A DNA stretch of 39,221 nucleotides, taken from assembly GCA_028873375.1 (NCBI GenBank), contig JAGWKU010000001.1, forward strand, positions 75,763-114,983. Reading direction: 5' to 3'. Source of the stretch: Verrucomicrobiota bacterium (lineage in GTDB: Bacteria; Chlamydiota; Chlamydiia; Chlamydiales; SM23-39). This document shows, in pieces, positions 9,780 to 19,537 of the stretch (positions within the stretch are counted from its first letter, which is position 1; each line of letters begins with the position of its first letter). Below the pieces are notes generated by a model that searched no databases, was not told where the DNA came from, and saw nothing but the letters and a program-made list of their open reading frames with translations. Made by a program: the position numbers and the translations under genes.

Positions 9780-10970
9780 TTAATCCTTGGCTGAAAGGCA
9801 GTCAATGCCCGGCAAATGACCATATTCAAGAAATTCTAATGAGGCCCCCCCTCCTGTTGAAAGGTGGGCAAACTGGCCAGCGAGTCCCATTTGATGGATG
9901 GCGGCAACCGAGTCTCCCCCTCCCACGATGACCTCTGCCGTCGATTGGGCGAGCCGTTCGGCGATTTGGTGGGTGCCGACTGCAAAAGAGACCATTTCAA
10001 AAACTCCGAGAGGACCATTCCAAAAGACAGTGGATGCTTTCCCTAAAAGAGCGCTCCAATTGGCCACGGTTTGGGGACCGATATCCATCCCTCGCCACCC
10101 AGCAGGAACTCCCTCTTTTGCCGTGATGGTTTTTCGCTTGGCTTCATTAGAAAAGGCATCCGCGATGACCACATCGACTGGCAAATAGAGGCTTTTGCCG
10201 CTCTGCAAAATTTTTTTGGCTGTTTCTATTTCCGAGTCTTCACATAAGGAGTCGCCAATTTCGATCCCTTTTGCTTTAAAAAAAGTAAAGGCCATCCCCC
10301 CTCCAATAAAGAGGGTGTCGACCTGATTTAGTAAATTTTGAATGACCCCTGCTTTACTTGAGACTTTGGCGCCTCCAATGATCGCATAGAAAGGACGCTT
10401 AGGATTGTGAAGGAGTGGAGAGAGGAAGGCGATTTCTTTTTCCATCAAGAATCCTACAGCGGATCGGCGGGGGAAATAGCGGGCGATGAGAGCTGTTGAA
10501 GCATGAGCTCGGTGAGCGGTGCCAAAAGCGTCATTGACGTAGATGTCCCCTAGCTTCGCCAATGAAGTTACAAAGAAGGGCTCTTTATCGGGTTCTTCTT
10601 CTCCTGCGTGAAAACGTAAGTTTTCGAGCAACAAGACTTCGCCTGGTTTGAGTTGTTGGGCCATTGTTTCCACTTGAGCGCCTATGCAATCGGGTGCGAA
10701 AAAGACTGGCTTTTTCAACAACTCAGACAGCCGTTTTGCGCAAGGAGCGAGAGAAAATTGAGGGTCGGGTGCTGCTTTGGGACGACCGAGATGGCTCATC
10801 AAAACGAGAGAAGCTCCGTGTTGAAGAATATACTGGATTGAAGGAAGCGCGGCTTGGATGCGCGAGTCGTCAGAAATGGAGCTATCTTTTTTTTGCGGGA
10901 CATTGAAATCGACCCGCATTAAGACCCGTTTCCCACTCAGAGAAAGATCGCGCAATGTCAATGGTTGCAT
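9780..10970 (-). CDS. pgk: Phosphoglycerate kinase
   Basis: RVDFNVP, SHLGRP, ENLRFHAGEE, IGGAKVSSK, WNGPLGVFE, GGGDSVAAI; start at ATG MQPLTL. Confidence 0.97.
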   Translation of the reverse strand: MQPLTLRDLSLSGKRVLMRVDFNVPQKKDSSISDDSRIQAALPSIQYILQHGASLVLMSHLGRPKAAPDPQFSLAPCAKRLSELLKKPVFFAPDCIGAQVETMAQQLKPGEVLLLENLRFHAGEEEPDKEPFFVTSLAKLGDIYVNDAFGTAHRAHASTALIARYFPRRSAVGFLMEKEIAFLSPLLHNPKRPFYAIIGGAKVSSKAGVIQNLLNQVDTLFIGGGMAFTFFKAKGIEIGDSLCEDSEIETAKKILQSGKSLYLPVDVVIADAFSNEAKRKTITAKEGVPAGWRGMDIGPQTVANWSALLGKASTVFWNGPLGVFEMVSFAVGTHQIAERLAQSTAEVIVGGGDSVAAIHQMGLAGQFAHLSTGGGASLEFLEYGHLPGIDCLSAKD

Positions 10971-10988
10971 GCACAATGCATAACAAGT

Positions 10989-11741
10989 TTAGAAAAGATC
11001 TGCAAATGGATTGGCAGATTGCTCGAAGCCGCCCCCTTTCTTTCGCTGCTTCAATTCAAAGCGGATTGAATAGAGAAGATCTTGGTCGAAATCTTTTCTC
11101 TCCGCCCACCGCAAATATTCAAGAGGGATTTCGTCAAATCGCCGTCCTTTGTGTTTGCCCAAAGGCATTGCTTTCAATTTGATCGGTTTTTGGAGAATGC
11201 GAAGAATTTCTTCGACTGTTTTATAGGGCTTGGCTAAGTATTTAAACACTTCGATGTTGGTGAGAACGTCACTCATGGCGCGGTGAGCCCCTTGTGGCTC
11301 AATGTTGAAGTGTTGCCGCAATTTGTCGAGCGAGTTGATCGGGCTTTCACCATATAAACGAGCCATTCGAAGGGTGTCAATGTGAGGCATGTGGAGGATT
11401 TTCGTCGGGATTTGGCACCGCTTGGCTTCGGCTGCAATGAGTGCAATATCGAATCCAATGCCGTGTCCAACGATGATATGCCCCTCAATCAATTTCAAAA
11501 GAGAAGGGAGAACCGCGCCGATTTTCGGTTTGCCAGTGATCATCTCTTGCGAAATATTGTGAATGTCTTGAGAAATTTTGGGGATTTCTCTTTCTGGATC
11601 GACGAGCGATTCAAATTGGTGCAACACTTTATCTAAAGTGAAACGAGCCACTGCAATTTCAACGACCCGATCTTCCGCTGGATCGAGCCCGGTCGATTCG
11701 CAATCGAGGCAAACAAATACTTCATCTTGCATCAATCCCAT
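10989..11741 (-). CDS. dnaQ: DnaQ-like 3'-5' exonuclease (DNA pol III epsilon family) with C-terminal DUF3820-like segment
   Basis: LDCESTGLDP exo I, VGHGIGFDIAL exo II, HRAMSDVL exo III; C-terminal LGKHKGRRFDEIPLEYLRWAE. Confidence 0.9.
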   Translation of the reverse strand: MGLMQDEVFVCLDCESTGLDPAEDRVVEIAVARFTLDKVLHQFESLVDPEREIPKISQDIHNISQEMITGKPKIGAVLPSLLKLIEGHIIVGHGIGFDIALIAAEAKRCQIPTKILHMPHIDTLRMARLYGESPINSLDKLRQHFNIEPQGAHRAMSDVLTNIEVFKYLAKPYKTVEEILRILQKPIKLKAMPLGKHKGRRFDEIPLEYLRWAERKDFDQDLLYSIRFELKQRKKGGGFEQSANPFADLF

Positions 11742-12325
11742 TGCAATGCCTCGTTGATTTTTCGAATGAGCATTTTTCGATCTCCTAGCTCGTGGCTCGA
11801 GAAGGACATTTTCTCAGAAAGATCCCACTCAATTTTTTTTTTGCTCTCAGATGAAGAGAGTTTATCTCGTTTGGTAAAAATGACCAATAGAGGAATCTTT
11901 TTTGCTATCGCCCATTCAGCAAGTGTCAGATCTTCTTCAGAAGGTGTTCGGCGAATATCGATCAGGAGCAAGAGGAGACGAAGTTCAGTGCTTTGATTCA
12001 GGTATAGATCGATCGCTTGGCTCCATTCGCGGATGGCCTTTTTGGGTGCTTTCGAGTAACCGTAGCCTGGTAAATCGACGAAAAGGGCTTTTTCATCGAT
12101 GACAAAGAAGTTGATCCGTTGCGTTTTGCCGGGAGTAGCCGATGTTTTGGCAAGGCCTTTAATTTTCAGCAGAGCATTGATCAAGCTTGATTTACCGACA
12201 TTCGATCTTCCAGCTAGGGCAATTTCAGGTAAACGGTTGCCCTGATCGTTTTTCAAACGGGGAAATTCTTTTGAATCTAAGGCAGAGATGGCGAAACGAC
12301 CCTGTTCAAAGGAGAGCTTGGACAT
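11732..12325 (-). CDS. engB: Ribosome biogenesis GTP-binding protein YsxC/EngB
   Basis: ALAGRSNVGKSSLINALL, SATPGKTQRINFF, VDLPGYGYSK, TKRDK; internal ATG (MSKLSFEQ) chosen over the longer ORF. Confidence 0.94.
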   Translation of the reverse strand: MSKLSFEQGRFAISALDSKEFPRLKNDQGNRLPEIALAGRSNVGKSSLINALLKIKGLAKTSATPGKTQRINFFVIDEKALFVDLPGYGYSKAPKKAIREWSQAIDLYLNQSTELRLLLLLIDIRRTPSEEDLTLAEWAIAKKIPLLVIFTKRDKLSSSESKKKIEWDLSEKMSFSSHELGDRKMLIRKINEALQWD

Positions 12326-12722
12326 AGCGGCCTCCTTCGGGAGTGTGCGAGAAATATATGTGATAGGTGTGATGTGGAAGGATCGAAGGAATTCGCTCAG
12401 GCCACTCAATCGCGGCAATCCCGCCGGCCTCAAAAAATTCCTCAAATCCGAGAGCGACAAAATCGCGCTCTTCTTTGAGTCGATAAAGATCGAAATGGTA
12501 GACCCCTGGATACATTTGAAGGTAAGTAAAGGTAGGGCTTTGGGCGATGTCGTCGATATGCAATCCGCGCAACAGGCCTTGGACAAAAGTGGTCTTCCCA
12601 GCGCCCAAATCGCCATGCAAAGCGAGGATAGAATTCGGTTTTAGTCGAGACGCTATTTCCGCTCCAAAGATAAGAGTCTCCTCATGAGAGACCAGCAATT
12701 TCTCTACTCGCTCTCGACCCAT
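12306..12722 (-). CDS. tsaE: tRNA threonylcarbamoyladenosine biosynthesis ATPase TsaE
   Basis: LALHGDLGAGKTTFVQGLLRGL, SPTFTYLQMYPGVYHFDLYRL, IEWPERI. Confidence 0.93.
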   Translation of the reverse strand: MGRERVEKLLVSHEETLIFGAEIASRLKPNSILALHGDLGAGKTTFVQGLLRGLHIDDIAQSPTFTYLQMYPGVYHFDLYRLKEERDFVALGFEEFFEAGGIAAIEWPERIPSILPHHTYHIYFSHTPEGGRYVQALL

Positions 12723-13429
12723 TTTTCCAAGTAGGAAGCGAATTCAGTATGCTCCGAAAGAGCTTCCACGAATTCAGCAATTTTTTCTTCCGTTAGGTGC
12801 TTTTGGATAAAGGCGAGGAAATGCTCTTCGATTTGGAAGCGGTTTTGATTTTGCACCTCGAAGAGGGTGAGGAATTTGATGTGGTTTTTTTTGAAATCTT
12901 CGAAGATCGCTTGCTTACTGTTAAAGAGTTTGCCGGTGATCACCGAGGAATAAACCACTTTTTTCATAGAAGCTTTCCGCTCCGACATGTAGTTGCGAAT
13001 CACTTCTGGGTCTTCCGACACAAAGAAGCGTTTCACAGGAAGGCCGCCGACGCGCTCTTTATTTTCGGGGCACTTCGAAACCCAATCATAGATCGCATCT
13101 TGTGGGTTTGGATGAGTATTATCGCCGAAAACTTTGCCGGTAAACGGACAAATATAAATTTTCTTTGTCTCCTCATTCACGCTCTGCTGGCCGAACTGAA
13201 TGGTGATTTCTGTCTCGCGCCAGAGCTTACCTTGCGATTCGAGGCGCTTAATAAGGTCCTCAAGGCTCTGGTAAATCATTTTTTCACGAGGGAAGAGGAC
13301 GGGCTTTAGTTTATACTTCTCTTCGACAAAGGTTAAATAAATAGTTACGAGGTCGGTGTTCTTATTCTTTTTTAGAAATTTTAACAGTTCGTTTTTTTGC
13401 TCCGTAGTAACGGTGAGCGTTGTTGTCAT
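12704..13429 (-). CDS. Conserved chlamydial hypothetical protein (CT538-like by position, probably DUF2709-type)
   Basis: Adjacent to tsaE and dnaQ as in Chlamydia; clean ATG start; family assignment from memory. Confidence 0.6.
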   Translation of the reverse strand: MTTTLTVTTEQKNELLKFLKKNKNTDLVTIYLTFVEEKYKLKPVLFPREKMIYQSLEDLIKRLESQGKLWRETEITIQFGQQSVNEETKKIYICPFTGKVFGDNTHPNPQDAIYDWVSKCPENKERVGGLPVKRFFVSEDPEVIRNYMSERKASMKKVVYSSVITGKLFNSKQAIFEDFKKNHIKFLTLFEVQNQNRFQIEEHFLAFIQKHLTEEKIAEFVEALSEHTEFASYLEKWVESE

Positions 13430-13495
13430 TTGGACCTCAAATACAGAATTTTTTAGGAGCCCAGTTTATCGCAACATGGAATATTGAACAACACC

Positions 13496-13525
13496 TTGCT
13501 TTTTGGAGCCCTCGCGTGGTATATT
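13496..13525 (+). promoter_or_regulatory. Possible sigma70-type promoter for the ldh-argS unit (TTGCTT-N18-TATATT)
   Basis: In the divergent gap, about 35 bp upstream of the ldh start; -10 is 5/6, -35 is weak. Confidence 0.3.
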
Positions 13526-13559
13526 TCTTTAGAAATTTTTATTAATTTAGGACCCTCCT

Positions 13560-14735
13560 ATGAATAGGCAGCTTCTAGTAGAAAAAACTGTAAAAACCCC
13601 AAAAAAACGGTTGTCTACGCTCATTCAAGAAGGGAAAAAATTTTCTCTCCAAATGGAAAAAATCGCCGTCGAAGGGTATGAGCAAGTAATCAAGGTGACC
13701 GACAAGAACGTCGGTTTGACGGCGATTATCGCAATCCATGATACGACACTCGGGCCTGCGCTCGGGGGAATTCGAATTTATCCTTACGCAAAATTCAACG
13801 ATGCACTCGAAGACGTGCTTCGCCTTTCCAAGGGGATGACTCACAAATCGGCTGTAGCTGAAGTGGGTTATGGTGGCGGAAAAAGCGTAATTATCGCCGA
13901 TCCCAAAACAGAAAAGACACCGGAACTCTTGATGGCTTTTGGCGCCGCAGTGGAAAAATTAGGCGGCTGTTATATCTGCGCAGAAGACGTTGGTTGTACG
14001 ACTGAAGACGTAAAAACGGTTCGCCGTTCAACGAAGTATGTCGTTGGGCTGCCGCATGCGAAAAGCAGCGGCGACCCAGGACCTTTTACGGCATGGGGTA
14101 CCTTCCGAGGAATCCAAGCGACGCTGAAGCAGCTCTTTGGCTCGAAGAAAATGGAGAAGAGAGCCATTGCAGTCCAAGGACTCGGCAATGTCGGCAAGCA
14201 TCTCATCGATCACCTTTATTGGGCCGGCGCAGACCTTATCCTCTCCGATATCGATTCAGTGCTCTTGAAGAAGATGGCTGCAAAGTATGGCGCTCGAACC
14301 CTTCCTCCCGATCAAATTCTTAAAGCGGAGTGCGATGTTCTTGTTCCTTGCGCTTTAGGCGGCATTTTCAACGACCAGACGATTCCCTTTTTGCGCTGCA
14401 AAGGAATTGCTGGGTCAGCTAACAACCAGCTCTTGAAAGATTCTCACGCGAAAGCTCTCCGCGATCGCAATATTTTGTATGCGCCAGATTTCGTGATTAA
14501 TGCAGGCGGCCTTTTGAATGTCGCCGCAGAACTCGAAGAGGGTGGCTATTACCCAGCTCAGCCCCGCGCTAAAGTCCATCGCATTTACGACACGCTGATG
14601 GCGATTTATGAAATTGCGACGCGAAACAAAGAATCAACTCATGAGGCAGCCCTCGCCTTGGCCAGCTATCGCTTGAAGTATGGTATTGGCAAGAGAGTCC
14701 TCCCACCCACTTTCCACCATAACATAGAGAAATAA
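13560..14735 (+). CDS. ldh: Leucine dehydrogenase (Glu/Leu/Phe/Val dehydrogenase family)
   Basis: IAIHDTTLGPALGGIRIYPY, GMTHKSAVAEVGYGGGKSVI, AVQGLGNVGKHL, PDFVINAGGLLNVA. Confidence 0.92.
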   Translation: MNRQLLVEKTVKTPKKRLSTLIQEGKKFSLQMEKIAVEGYEQVIKVTDKNVGLTAIIAIHDTTLGPALGGIRIYPYAKFNDALEDVLRLSKGMTHKSAVAEVGYGGGKSVIIADPKTEKTPELLMAFGAAVEKLGGCYICAEDVGCTTEDVKTVRRSTKYVVGLPHAKSSGDPGPFTAWGTFRGIQATLKQLFGSKKMEKRAIAVQGLGNVGKHLIDHLYWAGADLILSDIDSVLLKKMAAKYGARTLPPDQILKAECDVLVPCALGGIFNDQTIPFLRCKGIAGSANNQLLKDSHAKALRDRNILYAPDFVINAGGLLNVAAELEEGGYYPAQPRAKVHRIYDTLMAIYEIATRNKESTHEAALALASYRLKYGIGKRVLPPTFHHNIEK

Positions 14736-16489
14736 TGGAAACCTTCCTCGCTCATTTACAGCGCGAGGCAAGTGAAGCAATTGCCCGTGCCTTTGCGGGG
14801 AGTCTCACTCCTGAAGAAGCAAAGGCCGATCTGGCCCCTTGCGCGCAAGATGAATTCGGCCATTATCAATGCAATAGCGCCCTTCGCCTCTCTAAACAAC
14901 TCAAACAAAACCCGCGTGCCATCGCTCAAAAAATCATCGATGCGTTGGACCCCCTGTTTTTAAAAACGTTTTCTAAAATTGAGATCGCAGGGCCTGGTTT
15001 TATCAATTTTACTCTCTCTCCTCTTTCTCTTTCCCACCAACTGCAAGGGATGCTGAAAGACTCATTTCTCGGCGTTCCCCGCCCGAGAAAACAGCAAAAG
15101 ATCATTGTCGAATTTTCAAGCCCCAACATTGCAAAAGAGCTCCACGTCGGCCACCTCCGCTCAACCATCATCGGCGACTGCCTAGCCCGCCTCTTTGAAT
15201 TCCTTGGACAAGAGGTAGTGCGACTCAACCACATCGGCGATTGGGGCACGCAGTTCGGCATGCTCATCACTCTGATGAAAGAAGAAGCTCCCGCTGTTCT
15301 TCATGGCAAAGAAAAAACCGATCTCGAAAAGCTTCTAACTTGGTATCGAGCTTCAAAAAAACGATTTGATGAAGATTCCTCCTTTAAAAAAAGAGCACAG
15401 CTCGAAGTGGTGAAGTTACAATCGGGCGATCCTGAAGCGATGCATGCGTGGAAGATCATTTGCGACGCATCTCGCAAAGGATTCCAAGAGATTTACGATC
15501 TTCTCGACGTCCGGATTGTCGAGCGAGGCGAATCGTTTTACAACCCCTTTCTCAAGGAAGTGGTCGATGAACTCGGCCATAAAGGTCTCATTACTGTGTC
15601 GGATGGCGCCAAGTGTGTCTTTCTCGAAGGATTTAAGAATCGAGAAGGAGACCCGCTTCCCCTCATGGTTCAGAAATCGGACGGTGGTTACAACTACGAC
15701 ACCACTGATATGGCGGCTATTCGCTACCGAATTTTTGTCGACCGAGCCGATCGAATCATCGTCGTCACTGACAATGGACAAAGTCTTCACTTTCAACTCG
15801 TGTTTGCCGCTGCAGAAAAAGCGGGCTGGCTCGATCCGAAAAAAACGCAGGTCGACCACGTTGGATTTGGCCTCGTGCTAGGCACCGATGGAAAGAAATT
15901 CAAAACGCGCTCAGGCGAAACAGAAAAATTGATCGATCTTCTCACCGAAGCTGTTGATCAAGCGCGCCAGATCATGATTGAGCGTTTGCCAACTGTTTCT
16001 AAAGAGGAAATTGAACGGCTTGCCACAGTGATTGGAATTGGCGCTGTCAAATACGCCGACCTCTCCTCGCATCGGACAAAAGACTATACCTTCAGCTATG
16101 AGAGAATGCTCCGCTTTGAAGGCAATACAGCGGTCTTCTTGCTTTATGCCTACGTTCGAATCAATGGCATCAAGCGCAAGACACAGGCCGATATGAACTA
16201 CCTCCTCGCTCACAATCATATCTCGCTGCACCACCCAACAGAAATTTCTCTTGGCCTCCACGTCCGCCGTTTTGGCGAAATTCTCGAGAGCGTTGCCCGA
16301 GATCTTCTCCCCAACCGACTCGCTGATTATCTCTATGAACTCGCCGAGAAATTCAACGCCTTTTTCCGCGACTGCCGTGTAGAAGGAACAGCCGAAGAGG
16401 GAAGCCGTCTTCTTCTCTGCGAACTCACAGCTCGCGTTCTTAAGCAGGGGCTTGAAATCCTAGGTCTCAAAACTGTCGAGCGGATGTAG
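14735..16489 (+). CDS. argS: Arginyl-tRNA synthetase
   Basis: SSPNIAKELHVGHLRSTIIGD, NHIGDWGTQFGML; overlaps ldh stop (TAATG). Confidence 0.97.
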   Translation: METFLAHLQREASEAIARAFAGSLTPEEAKADLAPCAQDEFGHYQCNSALRLSKQLKQNPRAIAQKIIDALDPLFLKTFSKIEIAGPGFINFTLSPLSLSHQLQGMLKDSFLGVPRPRKQQKIIVEFSSPNIAKELHVGHLRSTIIGDCLARLFEFLGQEVVRLNHIGDWGTQFGMLITLMKEEAPAVLHGKEKTDLEKLLTWYRASKKRFDEDSSFKKRAQLEVVKLQSGDPEAMHAWKIICDASRKGFQEIYDLLDVRIVERGESFYNPFLKEVVDELGHKGLITVSDGAKCVFLEGFKNREGDPLPLMVQKSDGGYNYDTTDMAAIRYRIFVDRADRIIVVTDNGQSLHFQLVFAAAEKAGWLDPKKTQVDHVGFGLVLGTDGKKFKTRSGETEKLIDLLTEAVDQARQIMIERLPTVSKEEIERLATVIGIGAVKYADLSSHRTKDYTFSYERMLRFEGNTAVFLLYAYVRINGIKRKTQADMNYLLAHNHISLHHPTEISLGLHVRRFGEILESVARDLLPNRLADYLYELAEKFNAFFRDCRVEGTAEEGSRLLLCELTARVLKQGLEILGLKTVERM

Positions 16490-17014
16490 TTATTTCAACG
16501 GGTTGCTCGAGAACCTATTATACTTTTTGATCATCTCTAAGAGCCTCTTCACATTGTCTGGATGAGTTTCTTGGTAGTATCCCTTTTCCGCATTGCCACC
16601 TGTGACGGGGAATTCTTCTTTGACTAAATATGCATAGAAATCAATAGGCTCAGTCGGGAAGGAGATCGCTATATGCACTTCTTTTTCACTGCAGAGACAC
16701 CCTCTACTTTTATAAATTGAAACAACGACTTTTTGAATAGGAGAAGAAGAGTCTGTATTGATGTATGTTTTTGAAATGTTTTGATTTTGTTGCAATCTGT
16801 TCACTTCTTTTAATATTCCGGATTTGCCGGGATACACTGCACTCCACACTTTTTCTTTAAAAATATTAAAGAGTTCCTCTGCCTCCTTTTCTGATGCTCT
16901 CATAGGCATTGGACATTTCGTATAACTCATGCTTCTCGGTCGAGGCTCAATGAAAGGAGTTTTTATTTCGTCATCAAATTGAATGGACATGGACATTCCT
17001 GAATGTTGCGCCAC
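16490..17014 (-). CDS. Hypothetical protein (174 aa)
   Basis: Intact ORF in a gap otherwise unexplained; stop codon abuts the argS stop; no recognised family. Confidence 0.6.
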   Translation of the reverse strand: MAQHSGMSMSIQFDDEIKTPFIEPRPRSMSYTKCPMPMRASEKEAEELFNIFKEKVWSAVYPGKSGILKEVNRLQQNQNISKTYINTDSSSPIQKVVVSIYKSRGCLCSEKEVHIAISFPTEPIDFYAYLVKEEFPVTGGNAEKGYYQETHPDNVKRLLEMIKKYNRFSSNPLK

Positions 17015-17035
17015 AGCAGTATACTAGAAAAAATT

Positions 17036-18031
17036 TCAAAAGGAAAGGTTGCGCGTTTTGGAGGAAGCGCCAGGTTCTTCGCGGACAAGATGAGGAACGC
17101 CGTATCCAGAGAGACGCTCTTGCACGTATTGGAGGAGCTCGCGACCGCGGGCAGCAGGCACATCGAAATGGGCCGAGCCTTCGACAGGATCAAGCAAATT
17201 GAGGTAGTAAGGCATGATGCCTGCATCGATCAATGTTTCACAGAGCTGTAACAGGGTCTCTTCGTTGTCGTTGACGCCTTTGAGAAGGACTGAAGAATTG
17301 AGCAGAGGAATCCCTAACTGACCGACTTTTCGTAGAGCAGAGAGAATGTCTTCGTCTAGCTCTCGTGCGTGATTACAATGGATGACGAAATAGATTTGTT
17401 TTTGACAACCGCTGAGGAGTTCGAGAAAGGAGTTATCGATGCGTTCAGGGATGCCGATGGGAAAGCGAGTGTGAAATCGGATGCGGCGGATGTGGGGAAT
17501 CTCATCGATAGCATGGAGGTATTGCATGAGCGCTGCGTCGTTCAAAGAGAGCGGGTCGCCACCGCTCAAGATGACTTCGCGGAGGTCGGTGTGTTTTTTT
17601 AAGTAGGCTAGTTCGCGGGTGAGATCGGACGTGCCTGTTTCGTAGGGGAAATTTTGCCGGAAACAGTAGCGACAATGCATGGCGCAGGCGGAGGTGGGAA
17701 GGAGAAGCGCGCGTCCATGGTATTTGTGGAGGAGCTTCTTTTCTTTGCGAAAGTCAGTATCGCAGACCGGGTCGGTGACAAAGCCCTCTTTTTTCTCTTG
17801 CTCGGCGATGAGGGGGACGAATTGGCGGAATAGGGGGTCATTGATGTCATTTTTCGCTATCTTGGAGGCGAGTCTGTGGGGCAGGTTGAGGATGAATTTA
17901 GGAGCGTTCAGGAGCTGGGCTCGATTTTCCTCGGAGAGTTCGAGAAAGTCGGCTAGGTCGCGAACCTGTGTAAAATTTTCTTTTTGAATCTGTCGCCATC
18001 GGGAGGTCGGAGTTCGAAGGGAGAAGCTCAT
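17036..18031 (-). CDS. epmB: EF-P beta-lysylation protein EpmB / lysine 2,3-aminomutase-like radical SAM enzyme
   Basis: Radical SAM TSACAMHCRYCFRQNF, REVILSGGDPLSLND, short (about 330 aa) form; start at MSFSLRTP. Confidence 0.85.
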   Translation of the reverse strand: MSFSLRTPTSRWRQIQKENFTQVRDLADFLELSEENRAQLLNAPKFILNLPHRLASKIAKNDINDPLFRQFVPLIAEQEKKEGFVTDPVCDTDFRKEKKLLHKYHGRALLLPTSACAMHCRYCFRQNFPYETGTSDLTRELAYLKKHTDLREVILSGGDPLSLNDAALMQYLHAIDEIPHIRRIRFHTRFPIGIPERIDNSFLELLSGCQKQIYFVIHCNHARELDEDILSALRKVGQLGIPLLNSSVLLKGVNDNEETLLQLCETLIDAGIMPYYLNLLDPVEGSAHFDVPAARGRELLQYVQERLSGYGVPHLVREEPGASSKTRNLSF

Positions 18032-18044
18032 AGTGGGATCTATT

Positions 18045-19436
18045 TTAGAGAGCCAGGGCGCGAGAGTCAACGCCTGTTAGTGTCGGAATGGGGGGAATTT
18101 CCCCCTTTTTGATGGTTAGACGGGTAATATTGGCCCCCAGAGAGGAAAGTTTACCTACGAGATCCTCATAGCCGCGGTCGAGGAAGTCGACGTTCGTGAT
18201 GGTGCTCTCGTCAGGAGAAAGAAGGGCCGCCATGACGTAGGCAAAGCCAGCCCGGAGGTCGGGAATCGAGATTTCCTTACCTTTGAGAGGGGTGGGGCCT
18301 TTGATCACCAGGCTATGGTGATGGTTATTGGTCGCAAACCGGCACGCCTTTCCGCCGAGGCACTGGGTAAAGAGCTCGATGTCCGCTCCCATTTCTTTGA
18401 GGGTATGGGTGTAGCCGAAGCGATTTTCATAGACTGTTTCGTGGATGACTGAGGCGCCTTGGGCCTGGGTAAGAAGGACGACAAAGGGTTGTTGCCAATC
18501 GGTCATGAAACCAGGATGGACATCGGTTTCCAGGTGGAGGCCGGCGCGGAGAGGTTGGTCATAGAAGAATTCGATACCATTTGAGCGAACATGAAAGCCG
18601 CCACCCACTTCGCGCAATTTGTTCAAGAAGGCAATCATGTTGTGATGCTCGGCCCCCTCCACGAAAACGCGCCCTTTTGTGCTGACTGCAGCGACTGCAT
18701 AAGAGGCGACTTCGTTTCGGTCGGTGAGGACAGTGTGCTCTACATCGTGAAATTGCGTCGCCTGCTCGATACAGATCGTTCGATCGACATCGACCATGAT
18801 GTTGGCGCCTAATTTTTGTAAGAAAAGGATGAGGTCGATGATCTCTGGCTCAATCGCCGCGTTTTTGATGAGCGTTGTCCCTTTTGCACGCACGGCCGCG
18901 AGGATGGTATTTTCAGTGGCGCCGACAGAGGGGTAACTAAGTGTAATGATTGTGCCACTCAGTCCTTGATGCGCTTGCGCAAAATAGGCACCTTCTTTTT
19001 TCATTCCCCGATATTCAATGCGCGCGCCGAGTTTTTGCAGAGCGTGAATGTGAAGGTCAATCGGTCGCATGCCAATCAAGTCGCCGCCGATGGTGGGAAC
19101 GATGATGTCTTGATCGGTACGACCAAGTAAAGCGCCGATCATAAGAATGGGAATTCGATTCGATCCGCAATAACGCTGTGGAACATAGGTAGTCTTGAGT
19201 TCGCTTGTCGAAATTTCAAGTGTACGAGCAGCTTTGTCCCATTTGACTTCAGAGCCGATTTCTTTGCACAGATTGACGGTGATTTCGACATCTCCGATGT
19301 TGGGAACATTGTAAAAAGTACATTTTTTATCGGAAAGAAGGGAAGCGACGAGCAACTTTGTCATAGCATTTTTCGCACCGGAGGCCCGAATGTGCCCCTG
19401 CAGTGGTTTGCTTCCCGTGATTTTCAAGACATCCAT
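18045..19436 (-). CDS. murA: UDP-N-acetylglucosamine 1-carboxyvinyltransferase
   Basis: IRASGAKNAMTKLL, GGDLIGMRPIDLHI, HPGFMTDWQQPFVVLLTQAQG, IPDLRAGFAYVMAAL. Confidence 0.95.
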   Translation of the reverse strand: MDVLKITGSKPLQGHIRASGAKNAMTKLLVASLLSDKKCTFYNVPNIGDVEITVNLCKEIGSEVKWDKAARTLEISTSELKTTYVPQRYCGSNRIPILMIGALLGRTDQDIIVPTIGGDLIGMRPIDLHIHALQKLGARIEYRGMKKEGAYFAQAHQGLSGTIITLSYPSVGATENTILAAVRAKGTTLIKNAAIEPEIIDLILFLQKLGANIMVDVDRTICIEQATQFHDVEHTVLTDRNEVASYAVAAVSTKGRVFVEGAEHHNMIAFLNKLREVGGGFHVRSNGIEFFYDQPLRAGLHLETDVHPGFMTDWQQPFVVLLTQAQGASVIHETVYENRFGYTHTLKEMGADIELFTQCLGGKACRFATNNHHHSLVIKGPTPLKGKEISIPDLRAGFAYVMAALLSPDESTITNVDFLDRGYEDLVGKLSSLGANITRLTIKKGEIPPIPTLTGVDSRALAL

Positions 19437-19537
19437 ACCAAAGATCTTAAACTAAAGTTGAATTTTTAGACGATTTTTCTTGCGCTTACGAGAGGAAATA
19501 GGATTTTTATCAGGGAATTTGGTAGACTCTTTGGTAT

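Noticed and set aside
12326-12616. N-terminal extension of the engB ORF
   Set aside because: Covers tsaE in another frame; EngB homologues begin near MSKLSFEQ.
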